Of a stretch of DNA of 64,000 nucleotides, positions 1 to 10,943 are shown one piece after another. The notes under the pieces are model-generated. The model was not told the origin of the DNA, did no database searches, and saw only the letters and a program-made list of their open reading frames with translations. A program made the position numbers and the translations under genes. The stretch is taken from positions 56,721,816-56,785,815 of the forward strand of contig OZ024938.1 in NCBI GenBank assembly GCA_964017235.1. Reading direction: 5' to 3'. How positions within the stretch are numbered: position 1 is the first letter of the stretch; each line of letters starts with the position of its first letter. The stretch is from Sabellastarte sp. h YS-2021 (lineage: Eukaryota; Annelida; Polychaeta; Sabellida; Sabellidae).

Positions 1-500
1 AAATATATTTGCAATTATTAAGGTCATCTTTGTGAGAAAGGAAAATAAATAATGATAAACGTGTAGAAAGCTAATTAACTCACGAATTTCATTTCTGAAG
101 TGACATCATTAAAGTCCTAGCTTTCATTCAATTAAAAAGTGGGGCATGTACAGACAACGATTTTTTAGCACACTCTGGTGAATGAAATGGGAACTAAGTA
201 AAACATTTTGTATGTGTGCATTATGAACATACAAGTCCCCAAAGCCAGTTTTTTCTTCTTTTTATATAAGCTATTCATCATCAATATTTTAAAGGAAATA
301 ATGTAAAAATGCATCTTATTTTATAACAGGTAATCTCTGTAAGAGAAAATCCATTGAGTAGTGTAAAAGATACATTAAAAAGATACAGATTCATTTTTGT
401 GATACCCCTGTAAATATTTTCACAGCTTGCAATCCCCAGGGGGTCAGCATCCAGGGGGTGAAAATTGTAAAACTTCTGAGATTTAGCATGTCTTACCATG
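1..500. other. AT-rich intergenic DNA, nothing recognised
   Basis: No ORF with recognisable protein content, no tandem repeat and no clear inverted repeat was seen. It ends in the short GC-rich target sequence used by the hAT-like element that follows. Confidence 0.5.
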
Positions 501-508
501 CTCTCGCG

Positions 509-1545
509 CAGGGTTGTTATGGGAAATACCGCCCTGTCCAATACTTCCCAAGTGGGAAATACCGGGAAATACTCATTTAGACTTCAATATATGTATAAAA
601 TGATGGGAAAAATACCAAAACATACATCTGAAACATCTATTTATTTAGATTAACACATTCTATATAGTACATAATTACAGAATTTCAATTTAATTGAATT
701 TACAGACACTTTTATAAGTAACAACTAAATCATACAACCCCCAAATTGGATCTTTGGGCTTCATGTTGAATGTTTGACAGATTGGCAAATATATAATATA
801 TAAATTTAGTTCTATGCAGTTTCAGAGTTTCAATAAAAATATAATCATAACTATTTTTGATAATGTTTTATCCTTGTAATAAATTCACAACTTATTCTAC
901 TATCACACTTGAATATTATGTATACTGATTAACACTTATGGTATTAAGCCTGTGTCACTGACACTGCTGCCATTTCTTTTAGTTATGTAGAAGTAGAAAA
1001 GGGATTATACTGGCAGCTTTGCCAAAGAGACAACAATGACCAGAGTACAGGACAACTGACCATCACTTTTCAGACAGCTCAATTGGATTTCAAGAGTGTA
1101 CCCATTTCCAGTGTAAGAGGGGATTATAGTTAAAACATTTGTCATCAAAACCTCATCCTCCTTGAAAGAGATTAACAATTGACCATCACTTTTCAGAGGA
1201 GCTCAATTGGATTTCCAGAGTGTACCCATTTAAAAGAGGGAATTATAGTTAAAACATTTCTCATCATCACCTCAATCTATTACATACTTGCAAATTGTTT
1301 CTTCCTTGAAATTTTTAACACCAACCATGGTGCTGACTTTCAAAACCTTAATAGTTTGATATTCTAGCCATTTATTTTCATTAAGTCACTCAATCTTTTT
1401 ATTTATAAATAGTCAGTATCTTCCATTGTTGGGTTAAAAAGGAACTATATTTATAAAAACTGCAGAATTCATATTTCCCGGTAATTCCCGGTATTTCCCA
1501 CTGTCCTGGGAAATACAGTATTTCCCGGGAAATATAACAACCCTG
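509..1545. mobile_element. Non-autonomous hAT-like DNA transposon (1,037 bp)
   Basis: The ends are a perfect 12-bp terminal inverted repeat, CAGGGTTGTTAT, at 509-520 and its complement at 1534-1545. Beyond it the arms keep a GGGAAATAC-rich subterminal region on both sides. An identical 8-bp direct repeat, CTCTCGCG, abuts both ends (501-508 and 1546-1553), the target-site duplication length made by hAT transposases. There is no transposase ORF, so the element would depend on one supplied in trans. The interior is AT-rich and carries a 123-bp tandem duplication. The 8-bp TSD and CAG-type end fit hAT; family placement beyond that is inference. Confidence 0.88.
1054..1275. repeat. 123-bp tandem duplication inside the hAT-like element
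   Basis: The segment starting ACTGACCATCACTTTTCAGA near 1054 recurs near 1177 with the same order of blocks: CTCAATTGGATTTC, AGAGTGTACCCATTT, ATTATAGTTAAAACATTT, then CATCA and CCTCA. The copies differ by point changes and a small indel (CCAGTGTAAGAGGGG versus AAAAGAGGG). Confidence 0.85.
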
Positions 1546-2052
1546 CTCTCGCGAGATGGTCTCACGAGAGAATCATGTTTTTTTTTACAGTTTCTGACAT
1601 TTAGGTAGATATTCTACAGGTGTTCGGTCCAAATAGATCTTTTTAGTAGTGCTGGGAATTGCCTCACATTTTCATGGTCGATTATTCGTCTATTTTTCCG
1701 AGCGATGATCGACCCATAATCGATTTTTACTCCATTATTATTTATTATTTAAAAAACACTTTCCGGGATAAAGTATAGGTCAATTCGGTAAAAAAATAAT
1801 GGTGTTCCGACATTTAGAATCTACCGAAAGTACCTACTTCCTGTAAATATGGCGGTAGACATAAACAAACTTGAAATTCAAGACAAAACTGTCTGTTTAT
1901 TAAGTAAAAATATCTAAAATATTTTTAAAATACGTGGATATTGATATAAATCAGGAAAGGTATGATATAAGCTTAACTAGACCTATGCATCATAGACCGA
2001 TGCAAATTTGTATCCACCGAAAAGACAACTCACCAAAGCCAGTGAACCACTG

Positions 2053-3290
2053 TTTGACCTTGAAGGAGGGGCCCAAGGTCAAATCTAACATCAGAAAATT
2101 CCTAGCCCAAGATTTCGTATGAGTTGGTTTCGTACTGTAAACTTCTAGGATCAATAATAAGCGACTTTTAACTTTGGCTATTCTCGTTTGACCTTGAAGA
2201 AGGGGCCCAAGGTCAAATCCGACCACGCCAGAAGATTCCCAGCCCATGATTTTCTATAGGTTGGTTTACCATCCCAAACCTCTAGGACCAATATTAAGCA
2301 AGTTATAAGCACTTTTAACTTTGGCTGTCCTCATTTGACCTTGAAGAAGGGGCCCAAGGTCAAATCCGACCACACCAGAAGATTCCCAGCCCATGAGTTT
2401 CTATAGGTTGATTTACCATCCCAAACCTCTGGGAGCAATAATAAGCAAGTTATAATAAGCAGTTTTAACTTTGGCTCTCCTTGTTTGACCTTGAAGGAGG
2501 GGCCCAAGGTCAAATCCGACCACACAGAAAGATTCCCAGCCCATGATTTCCTATCTGTTGGTTTACCATCCCAAACCTCTAGGACCAATAATAAGCGAGT
2601 TATAAGCACTTTTAACTTTGGCTATCCTCGTTTGACCTTGAAGGAGGGGCCCAAGGTCAAATCCGACCACACCAGAAGATTCCCAGCCCATCATTTCCTA
2701 ATATGTTGGTTAGTGTTGGTATCGAATAATAATATGTATATCGATATCAAACCATATTTTTGCTTCTGTATCGATCGATATTGAAATATTGGGTCATGGC
2801 TGTTTTCCGAGAAAGAGCTTCCAAACCCTTTCATGAGTTTAGAAGTTTCCCGAAACGTAAACAAATGTGGCGCTTCCGGTTTAGCGGTAAGTGAAATTTG
2901 ACAAAAAATGATAGGAAAACCAATATATTTCTTAACTTTTATACCGGTATGTTATTTACATGGAAAACAGCTTAATTGCATCTATTTAGTAGTATGTTCC
3001 GATATTGATATTGTACCCTACATTATCGATATCAGTATATTTGGCATGGATCGATAAATATTTCAATAGCGATAAACAATACCAGCACTAATGTTGGTTT
3101 ACCATCCCAAACCTGTAGGACCAATAATAAGCGAGTTATAAGCACTTTTAGCTTTGGCTATCCTCGTTTGACCTTGAAGGAGGGGTCCAAGGTCAATTCT
3201 GACAACATCAGAAGATTCGCAGCACATGATTTCCTATAGGTTGGTTTCACATTGTAAACCTCTAGGACCAATAATAAGGGAGATATAGGC
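2053..3290. repeat. ~147-bp tandem array with paired TGACCTT…AAGGTCA sites
   Basis: Units begin with TTTGACCTTGAAGNAGGGG near 2053, 2187, 2334, 2484, 2631 and 3167; the gap before the last is the inserted element at 2711-3090. Each unit continues through AGATTCCCAGCCCATGATTT, CCATCCCAAACCTCTAGGA and CAATAATAAGCGAGTTATAA. Each has an inverted pair TGACCTTGAAG / CCCAAGGTCA around a GGGGCCC core, so it carries two nuclear-receptor-type half-sites. Small ORFs across the array on both strands are repeat artefacts. Confidence 0.9.
2711..3090. mobile_element. 380-bp hAT-like MITE nested in the 147-bp array
   Basis: Ends are TAGTGTTGGTATCG at 2711 and, on the opposite strand, TAGTGCTGGTATTG ending at 3090. 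An exact 8-bp direct repeat, ATGTTGGT, flanks it at 2703-2710 and 3091-3098, and removing the element restores a normal unit of the surrounding array. The interior is rich in ATCGATAT-type steps on both sides, so the transcript or single strand could fold. It is younger than the element at 1647-3769 that hosts it. Confidence 0.9.
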
Positions 3291-3777
3291 ACTTTTAAAG
3301 TCGGTTATGTGGGTAACTTCGGCACTTCGTGGATGACCTTGAATTAAGTGCTTCAAGGTTAAATGTGTGCAAGGTTGTAGAGGACATGTATATCTGTTAT
3401 ACATATCACCTATGAAGAGATTCAACCTTCTACCTATGAGAAACAGCCAGTAGGAAAATGTCAATTATTTTCAAAGAAATGCCCATGGCGGCCATCTTGT
3501 TTTTCAGAATGAGGCTATTTTCCTTCCCAGAGAAGCTTAATTACCCCCCAATGAAGATATCCTGCAAATAGCTGCTGTCGTTTTCCTCTTAGAGCGTTAA
3601 CGGCGAAAATCTCTCTACGCGCGGCGGCGTAGCAAACGCTAAACCAAAGTATCCATCGGATGCTTCCGGTGGATACAATAACCGATCATTAGAAAACGTC
3701 AGTGACCGACTGCGATTCTACACTCTCACCGACGATTAATCGACAATACGTCTAATCGCCACACCACTAGTTTTTAG

Positions 3778-4021
3778 CATACTTTATTTCCTTTTTTGAA
3801 GTTTTGTAGACATGGGCCATACATGTCAATACAAGAAATTCATCTAAAATCCTTTTTAAAATAGACGGAAGAATTGTAAAGCCATCAAAAGATTATTTAT
3901 TTAGAGATATATAAAACGCTTCCAAAACGGAAAGTACCAAAAACTGACCACCCAAAACTGCCAAAATTCTGCCGATTTGTATTTGGCCGATTCTTTCTCT
4001 TACAAAATATTATCAGAAAAC
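3778..4021. other. Intergenic spacer, nothing recognised
   Basis: AT-rich stretch between two mobile elements; no repeat or credible coding sequence seen. Confidence 0.4.
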
Positions 4022-4023
4022 TA

Positions 4024-4240
4024 CTGGTTGGCCAGTGAATTTCGTCACCCCAGTGAAGTTCGTCACCTGCCGTAAAAACACTCAAGGACATGCAATATTC
4101 ACATTTAAATAAATGGAATAGCTTCTTTCAACAGCAAGGTATTCATATATTCCATAACTGGACAATAAAAATTCTTCAATATTGTCATAAAATGCAGGTG
4201 ACGAACTTCACTGGGGTGACGAACTTCACTGGCTGAGCAG
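4024..4240. mobile_element. Tc1/mariner-like MITE, 217 bp
   Basis: The element is bounded by TA dinucleotides (4022-4023 and 4241-4242). It has ~45-bp inverted arms: each starts CTG, reads through GCCAGTGAA and TTCGTCACCCCAGTGAAG, and ends TTCGTCACCTGC. Each arm contains the CAGTGAA(G/T)TTCGTCAC block twice, so the ends are also internally repeated. Two relatives lie side by side at 10727-10941 and 10944-11141. No coding capacity. TA duplication points to the Tc1/mariner superfamily. Confidence 0.87.
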
Positions 4241-4242
4241 TA

Positions 4243-4750
4243 GATGAGATTTCGTGACCTACTATTTTCTATTAATATTGATTACTTTGACGCAACATTA
4301 TTCATTATTTGACATTAATACTAATTTGCGGATATCTCGTGATCACAAGATGCACGTAAATCAGTGTACAGTACTGAGTACACACGTACAAAGCAAGACA
4401 AGTGCGCGATAATACAATGCTTTACTGAAATAAACAAAAACAACCCAAGAAACTTATACAAGTTAAGCACAATTGTAATTTTAATAGCATATATACACAT
4501 TACATAGTAATAGCGGCTGTTTTTCCAGGATCCAATGCTTTTTGGTTAATATTAACATTTTGTGACCCGTGGATTCGGCCGGATGTTTTCACCGGAACTT
4601 AAGCTGCCCGGTGCCTTATAAAACCCGGACTACCGGAGGTGCTATGCAGGGGTGCGATGGGTGATGTAAGATATAATACTTTAAAACTACAGAACTCACG
4701 GCCATAGCACCCAAGTTATTAATGTTCGTGAGAAAATATGAGGATCATAA
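4243..4750. other. Intergenic DNA between MITEs
   Basis: AT-rich, with a GC-richer patch around 4560-4660. No credible gene, tandem repeat or paired termini were recognised. Confidence 0.4.
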
Positions 4751-4752
4751 TA

Positions 4753-5211
4753 GAGAGGTTTAGTGTTACATTTTGGCCATCAAAACCTTAAACGCAAACA
4801 TATTTACGTCAGCATTAGATGTGTATCAGATGACTTTTAAGGTTTTTGGGGTCAATTACGTTACGTTTTACACGTAAAGGCTGGATTATTTACGTTCACT
4901 CACCCCTATCTATTTTGTTTAAAAACTACACACTCCAAATAAATATGCCAAAACCCCATAGGCAGATAAATATGTACACCACGTTTTGGTCAGGTTTCAG
5001 TTCATTATATTTTCCCATATGAATACAAGAGGTCTGTTTACAAATGATGCTTCTTTTTTATCACATCAAAGAAACTACGTTGACCTGCACTCTTTCATAT
5101 GGACGTATTGCTAAACCTTTATTTTACAAACGCATCCACTTCAAACCTAACGTATCTCTTAAGGAAATTATTTAACGTTGCGTGCCTTGTAAACGTTGTA
5201 CTAAACCTCTC
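4753..5211. mobile_element. TA-flanked MITE, 459 bp
   Basis: A perfect 12-bp terminal inverted repeat (GAGAGGTTTAGT at the left, ACTAAACCTCTC at the right) is flanked by TA on both sides (4751-4752 and 5212-5213). The interior has several ACGTNA/TTACGT blocks and no ORF. TA target duplication suggests Tc1/mariner, but the TIR is short and the family is not identified. Confidence 0.75.
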
Positions 5212-5245
5212 TAATAAATAAAACTCGCCAAACCCTCTGTAGCAC

Positions 5246-5795
5246 CAGGGGTCGATTTCACAAAAGGACTTAGCCCAGACTTAGAATTAAATTGAAGACT
5301 TTTGTCTTAAAATGAGGCTAAGTCTGTGATCTTAGACTTGGAGGATTTCACAGAGCTGCTAAGTCAAGGCTTTAGCTAAGTCTACCCAAGAGTGGGCTTA
5401 ACTTTTGTAAACAAAGGCTTAAATATGGCCGCCATATATTTTTCTCACTTCAAAATTTGAAATGCTTGAAAACAAAGAATAAATATATAGAACACCTCCC
5501 TAAATTATTCTTTGGACATGTCTGTGTGATTATAAGGTTTCCCATTTAAAAATACAACATTTTTTCAAAGATAAAATGAGATAAACAAGGGATATATGTT
5601 ACCTCTAAAATATTTTCAGGAGAAATAAAGGGTCACATGACACAGAAAACCACTGTGGTTATATGACAAGCTTGGACTTCGCTAAGTCACCCTTTGTGAA
5701 ATATATTTAAGTCCAGGACTTGGCAAAGACAAATGACTCAGATTTAAATCCCTGACTTAGCCTAAGTCTGAGACCCTTTGTGAAACCGGCCCCAG
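5246..5795. mobile_element. Inverted-repeat element with GGGGYCGRTTTCACAAA ends
   Basis: The left end reads CAGGGGTCGATTTCACAAAAGG. The right end, on the other strand, reads TGGGGCCGGTTTCACAAAGGG. Subterminal regions are also inverted relatives (GACTTAGCC…AGACTTAG against CTTAGCCTAAGTC), and short AGACTTAG/CTAAGTC motifs repeat throughout. No coding sequence. A convincing TSD was not found; TAGCACCA occurs on both sides but not symmetrically, so the ends are approximate. Confidence 0.65.
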
Positions 5796-5973
5796 TAGTT
5801 CTATAGCACCACAAGTGATCCAGGAGTTCTTGAGTTTAATATAAATAAAAATAAATTCCAGGGGTGGGGGTGTAGGGGGCGTGGGTAGGGATAAAAAGCC
5901 CCTGACAAAGATTTCAAACTCTGAAAAGGCGGGGGGGAGGGGCTGTAGGGGGGCGGCACTGATTTGGGACGGT
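5796..5973. other. Spacer with purine-rich G-runs
   Basis: It contains GGGGTGGGGG and GGCGGGGGGGAGGGGC runs at about 5861-5955 and a copy of TGATTTGGGACGG just before the next element. No gene seen. Confidence 0.45.
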
Positions 5974-6734
5974 CATCAATTTGGGACACTTTTTACTTTT
6001 ACCGATAACAAACGGTTTGCTTGACTTAACAGCACAAACAATGAATTTAAGAAGTATTACCTCATTTTTAAATGTGATTTTATCCCACTAGTACTGTACA
6101 TTTAGCATTTATATGTGACATTTTATAGAAAAGAAAATTCCACACATTCCCAATTTACACCACATGGAAAATGTCCTTGTGTTATCATCAAAGTATGAGG
6201 TTGGTCCAAATTAACAACCACTAAATATTGTTGTCATATCTTCTATCTGGACACATTAAATTAATTTTGAGTGCTTTATAGTTATTGTACATAAGGCTGT
6301 TGCTGCTCTAGTTGACTATACCATACTTTTCCAATATGACGGCCAAAATTCTTGTCTCCAATAAAGTAGTTTTATAATAAATGTCTGTTCTGGGTTATTT
6401 TATACAACTCCTATGGCTCATACATGACAAAAGTCAAGTCACATGTTTGTTTTCTATTTACAAAAATTTGGGGGCCAGTGAAAGTGTATGTCTTAATTCA
6501 GTGGATTGTAATTTGGAGGTGTCCCAGAAGTGTCCCAAATCAATGACCCTTTGTTTTGGGTAGAACATACTGTTTTGTCTAATTTTGGCTTGTACAAACA
6601 TAGAAAAAGACAAAATGATTAGCACATAATGAAATGTTGGTGCTTTTCTGTTTATTAATATATATGAAACTGCACTTTTATGTTGAAAAGTGGCAAAAAC
6701 GGTAAAAACAGAATAAAACTGTCCCAAATTGATG
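5974..6734. mobile_element. Candidate inverted-repeat element with CATCAATTTGGGACA ends
   Basis: A perfect 15-bp inverted repeat, CATCAATTTGGGACA at 5974-5988, is matched by its complement at 6720-6734. TTTTTAC/ACCG-type sequence also recurs inside each end. A second, offset pair exists: CACTGATTTGGGAC at 5958 and its near-complement GTCCCAAATCAATG near 6532. No transposase ORF and no clear TSD, so the class is unknown. Confidence 0.55.
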
Positions 6735-7418
6735 TTTCGAGTGCTAGTTGGTCTGCAGATTCGGAAGTCCTGCAGATTTGATTATATCCCACCCGGGAAA
6801 GTTGTGTAGTCTGGTTTCCACCGGCCCTACTCTGCAATGGACCAATCCATAGGCCACGCCCACTTCCTGGTTTACGGTATTTTAGTTGTCTCCATGTCAG
6901 GCCTTGTCTGACAAACAAATGGCGAAAATGGCGGGAAATGAAACGTAAACATTGGGTATTTCAGGATATAAGAGAAATAACACGTATTTTAAATGATTGG
7001 ATGTAGCATATAATTAGAAATTATATAATAAAGTATATTTGCTTTATTGTGACAAAAATTATAAAATAAATAAATAAACAATTTATTGATCAAAACAAAT
7101 CCTCGTGCATTGCAGTAAAATGTAAACAATGGCAGCTTGGGGACATATATATACATTTCAGACATTTTAAAGTAGGTAGGATTGACGATATAATTTTTTT
7201 ATGAAATTACACTGTGGTTTCTTTTTGTTCCATTGTCAGAAAGCAATAATATTTACAAATATGTCCCTAAAAATGGCCACGTTTTTGTGATTCAAAATGG
7301 CGCCGATGAAAATCGGAGGAAATGATTGGTTGTTGCCATTGTAGTAAACAGGATATATGCCGATTTGCGGTATTTTGATTGACACCGTGGACACCATCTT
7401 GGGTGCAACGCTTCCGTT
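6735..7418. other. Spacer holding two separated pieces of a small MITE
   Basis: No gene recognised. Near 6806-6840 lies GTAGTCTGGTTTCC…CTACTCTGCAATGG and near 7391-7419 lies ACCATCTTGGGTGCAACGC…. In the compact MITE at 9860-9952 (opposite strand) these blocks sit close together in the same order, so this may be a related copy split by about 550 bp. Short ORFs across 7236-7581 overlap on both strands and show no family resemblance. Confidence 0.4.
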
Positions 7419-8139
7419 AGACGGGAACCAGCCACCTTTAACAATAAAGGGACTGGTATCGGCCACGATGGCCTTGACATACATCATTGCTAGCCATCAT
7501 TATCGGGAAATCTCGATCATTATTTTAATTGCTTATATGCTTTTTGTATGTATTTACAACATTTTAAACATTTATTATTGAAATTATAACATCAAATATT
7601 GTGAATTAAACTTTAAAATATTTTGAAATGACAATAATGTTTAGAAGCAAATACATGTTTGGGTGATAATAGAAGATCGACAGCACTTAAACTGGCATCC
7701 TCACGCGGGATTGCTTTTCCTCGAAAACAAACCCTCACAGAAACCGCGAGGAATGCTGGGAGTAAACAAAGAACTACTTTTCAACAAGGAAGTGATTTCC
7801 GTATCATGAAAAATGCTCAAAATAAATGTTTTCTGTCATAACACATAGCCTTCTTAATTTTTCTAACAAACATACATATGGATCTATAGACTAGTGATTT
7901 TTTACCCTGAAAATGTTACTTAAAGTGTTGTTTCTAGTCTTCTTACATGGGCGAAAATGGAGTTTTTAAACCAGTAATTATGCTACGATTTTTAATATGG
8001 TGATCCGTGGATTTTTCTTGCTGTTAAACCTGTATAATTGCTTTGAAGATTGTCACAAATAATTTTTCAAAGTAAAATAAATTTTATGAATGTAAATTTA
8101 CGTATATTTGTTCCCAAAATTCATTACAATTTGCTACAA

Positions 8140-9640
8140 TGCTGAAAAAAAAACATTGATAATGCATGAGAGTAATAAAAATTAATGAAAAAAAAAATAA
8201 CATTAAAAGACGTTTTAACAATAATAATGATTAATTTCAATTCTGTGTGTACATTTAACAAATGCTTTGTAGGATTTTGAAAATTATTAATATTATTTAT
8301 TTTATTATTTATTTATTTTATTTTTTTTATTTTTATTTTATTTTTTTTTTTGCATTGGAATTATAATTTTTAACAACCAAGGATTATATACAAAAATGTT
8401 ACTTTCAGTATGTATTCTGAAAATGATCTTTTAGCATTTTTTATTTTGTAAAAATAACATTTGTTTAAGCATTTAAAAAAATTAGTACAGTGATAAGCCC
8501 GACTTACACAACAACCCCAGATGCCAGAGTTTTTTTTTACATTTTTGTACTGGTTGGCTGAGATGCTCATTAACCAGCATACATTAGCTCTGGGTTATAA
8601 TTTTTTTTTAAAATATTACCAATCAAAGTGTAATTGGGCTTGGAACCACAATGAAATTTAAATTTTTCAAGTATATTTAAAACATAGATATGTAACATAA
8701 AAATTAATATATAAAGCAGCAATAAATTAACATAAAACATAGAATTAGCTTAGTTACTGAAAATTAAACATATCTCACATTCTCTTAAATAATAAAAAAA
8801 TCTCATGCTTCTTCATTCAACTGCGATGTCTTGTCATTATAGATAGATACCAAGTGTTGTAAGCTTTAAAATGGTATATTAGTAAAATATATTTTAGAAT
8901 GGAAATTCATTAAAATTTACTAGAAAGCTGCAAAAATTATTGACAATAAATGAGAATAATAAAAAATAACATTGAAGATATTTTATTAATAATAGTAATA
9001 ATAATAATGGTTTATTTCAATTCGTATCTATACATGCAAAAATTTAACAAATTCTTTATAGAATTAAAAAAATTATTAATATAATTTTTATTATTTATTT
9101 TATTTCATTTTTTTGTTTTTTGTTTTGTTTTGCTTTGAAATTATATGACAACTAAGTAATATATACAAAAAACGTCAACAGTAATAAATGAAATACACAA
9201 AAAAGCTGTATGGAATTATGCTAAAAATTAAACATAAATAGCAAAAAGATGTCTCATAAAAATTTCAACACAATACAAAATGCAATAATTAAGGTTTCTA
9301 AAAATTATTTAATAGTTTGCCTGCAACATTTTAGCCAAGCATCAATTTCCGATAATATTTTCCATATGCTTATAGTTGATTCTCTTAAGTTAGAATTTAT
9401 TATAGGTTACATTATTGTATACAGACATCTAAAATATTTGTTTCCAGTATAAAATATGCATGTCCAGTGTAGAGGATATCAGATTTTGTTGAAGTTAGAT
9501 AAGGAAAAATATTTACACGACTAGGTAACTTGTGACCAAAAATTCACGTTTTCTCTCCACTTAAATGGCATGAGTAACCACCATATATAGATGCTACGTG
9601 TTGTAAGCTTTAAAATGGTGTATTACTTGTCAAAATCGAG
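8140..9640. repeat. Imperfect ~750-790-bp tandem duplication, AT-rich
   Basis: Two blocks recur in the same order. The first, near 8150-8400 and again near 8935-9175, runs from a TGANAATAAT core through GGTTTATTTCAATTC-like sequence and a T-rich tract to ATTATA…ACAACYAAG…TATATACAAAAA. The second, near 8848-8885 and 9592-9630, contains GTGTTGTAAGCTTTAAAATGG. Copies are diverged. A small 67-codon ORF at 9249-9452 looks like chance. Confidence 0.65.
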
Positions 9641-9859
9641 CAAAAAGTAACATTTTTATGAATTTTCAAACTACTTTATATGATTGCTGAAGAGAAAAAA
9701 AATCTTTTTAAAAACTATTCTTGTTCGCGTATTAACACAGTAAAGTGGCGCGTAGGTATACAACGGGCCATAGCCACGACGGTTTCTGAGAGAGATCTTT
9801 TTTCGAGAGGAAAAAGTCTCGCGAGAGAATGTTAAACTGGTTCACGTTTTTAGTTAGGG

Positions 9860-9952
9860 AACTACGGAAGCGTAGTACCCAAGATGGTGGGCGATACCCG
9901 ACCCTATATTGCAGAGTAGGGTCGGCGGAAACCAGACTACGCTTCCGTAGTT
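9860..9952. mobile_element. 93-bp palindromic MITE
   Basis: A perfect 17-bp inverted repeat, AACTACGGAAGCGTAGT, lies at both ends (9860-9876 and 9936-9952), with an additional inner pair, ACCCGACCCTA against TAGGGTCGG (9896-9924). The transcript could form a near-complete hairpin. It sits at the inner edge of the right arm of the 7419-10141 element. No unambiguous TSD. Confidence 0.75.
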
Positions 9953-10141
9953 AGTTTAAGTGATCTTCTATTATCACCCAAAACATGTTTTGCTTCTAAA
10001 GATTATTGTCATTCCAAAATATTTTTAAGTTTAATTCACAATATTTGATGTTTAAAATGTTTTAAATACATAATTTTATCTCGATAATGACAGCTGGCCG
10101 ATCCCAGTCCCTTTATTGTTAAAGGTGGCTCGTTCCCGTCT

Positions 10142-10485
10142 ATATTTCATCTTCATCGAGACGTCCATTTTATAAAAATATTGTTAGGAAACTACAGGGG
10201 AGATCTGTGTCCTTGTAGATCTAGTGGTGCGATAGAGGTGCGATCCGGGAAAAAATCCGGTTCCGAATGTGCCCCCTCCCATGAATAGAGCCAAACGCCA
10301 TATTATGGTTTGGTTTATGATATGGTTACTAATATATCAATTTTCATACCAAACATCAACATCTTATAATGTACACCCCAATTTTGCACAAAAACGGTCA
10401 GTACCCTACTGCTGTTATTGTGATTCTGCTTTTGGAAAATTGGTTAAATCTTGCGACCTAAACAAGCAGTATTTTGCCAATATCC
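10142..10485. other. Spacer, no recognised gene
   Basis: A small open frame runs from 10269 into the next element (to 10529). Its product resembles nothing I recognise and it crosses the transposon boundary at 10491, so it is not called as a gene. Confidence 0.4.
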
Positions 10486-10726
10486 TCGATGGTAGACGTG
10501 GCTACCACGGCTCTACGTTACTTGCATGAACTGGAGATTTGCAAAAAATCTTTTTCTATCGAATAAAACTTGAAAAAAAAATGACTGAAAATGGTTTAAT
10601 ATAATTAGAAACAGTTGATATTAGCCAAGGACACAACAAATACGATATGTGTACAAAATATATGCTATTTTACACAGCTTTATAATAATATTTTCAAATT
10701 TTTGGAGAAATGGTCCAAAAACCATA

Positions 10727-10941
10727 CTGCTCAGCTACCCAAGCTCGTCGCCTACCCAAGTTCGTCACCCACCTTAAAAATTATTAAGGATAAGCAGTAT
10801 TGATACCAAAACAAATAGAATACATACTTATAATGATAATGTACAATTGTACAAGGATAGATAATTGTGAAGAGGGTTTTATATTGTCAAAAAATGCAAG
10901 TGACGAACTTGGGTAGGCGACAAACTTGGGTAGCTGAGTAG
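10727..10941. mobile_element. TA-flanked MITE, variant with CTACCCAAG arms
   Basis: Bounded by TA at 10725-10726 and 10942-10943. Arms start CTGCTCAGCTACCCAAG and end with its complement, each carrying two CTACCCAAG(C/T)TCGTC blocks. It matches the 4024-4240 element in layout and interior (ATATTGTCAAAAAATGC), but the arm block CCAGTGAAG is replaced by CTACCCAAG on both sides. The paired change suggests a subfamily, not random decay. Confidence 0.85.
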
Positions 10942-10943
10942 TA

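Larger units (their letters stand above)
1647..3769. mobile_element. Second hAT-like non-autonomous element with internal tandem array
   Basis: Ends resemble each other as inverted repeats: TAGTGCTGGGAATT at the left and, read from the opposite strand, TAGTGGTGTGGCGATT at the right. Both ends continue into sequence rich in CGATTAAT/TCGATTAT. An 8-bp direct repeat with one mismatch flanks it (CTTTTTAG at 1639-1646, GTTTTTAG at 3770-3777). No transposase is encoded. The middle is a ~147-bp tandem array, itself split by another small element (2711-3090). A rearranged partial copy lies in reverse orientation at 24340-24835, which supports mobility. Exact ends could shift by one base. Confidence 0.75.
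7419..10141. mobile_element. Candidate 2.7-kb element with long inverted arms
   Basis: The left arm (7419-7693) is matched in reverse complement by 9953-10141. Shared blocks, in order, are AGACGGGAAC, CCACCTTTAACAATAAAGGG, ATCGGCCA, AACATTTTAAACAT, ATCAAATATTGTGAATTAAA, ATGACAATAAT, TTTAGAAGCAAA, GTGATAATAGAAGATC and CACTTAAACT. The left arm has about 70-80 bp of extra sequence in two places, so the arms have diverged by indels. The region between is AT-rich, has no transposase and includes an imperfect tandem duplication. No TSD was found. Confidence 0.65.

Noticed and set aside
509-1545. Classification as PiggyBac or PIF/Harbinger
   Set aside because: The TSD is 8 bp, not TTAA or 3 bp.
7236-7581. 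Overlapping ORFs on both strands
   Set aside because: Short, no recognisable domain, and they span the boundary of the inverted-arm element at 7419.
8281-8352. T-rich tract as a LINE or poly(A) tail
   Set aside because: No LINE coding sequence upstream on either strand, and a related T-rich tract recurs in the duplicated block near 9100.
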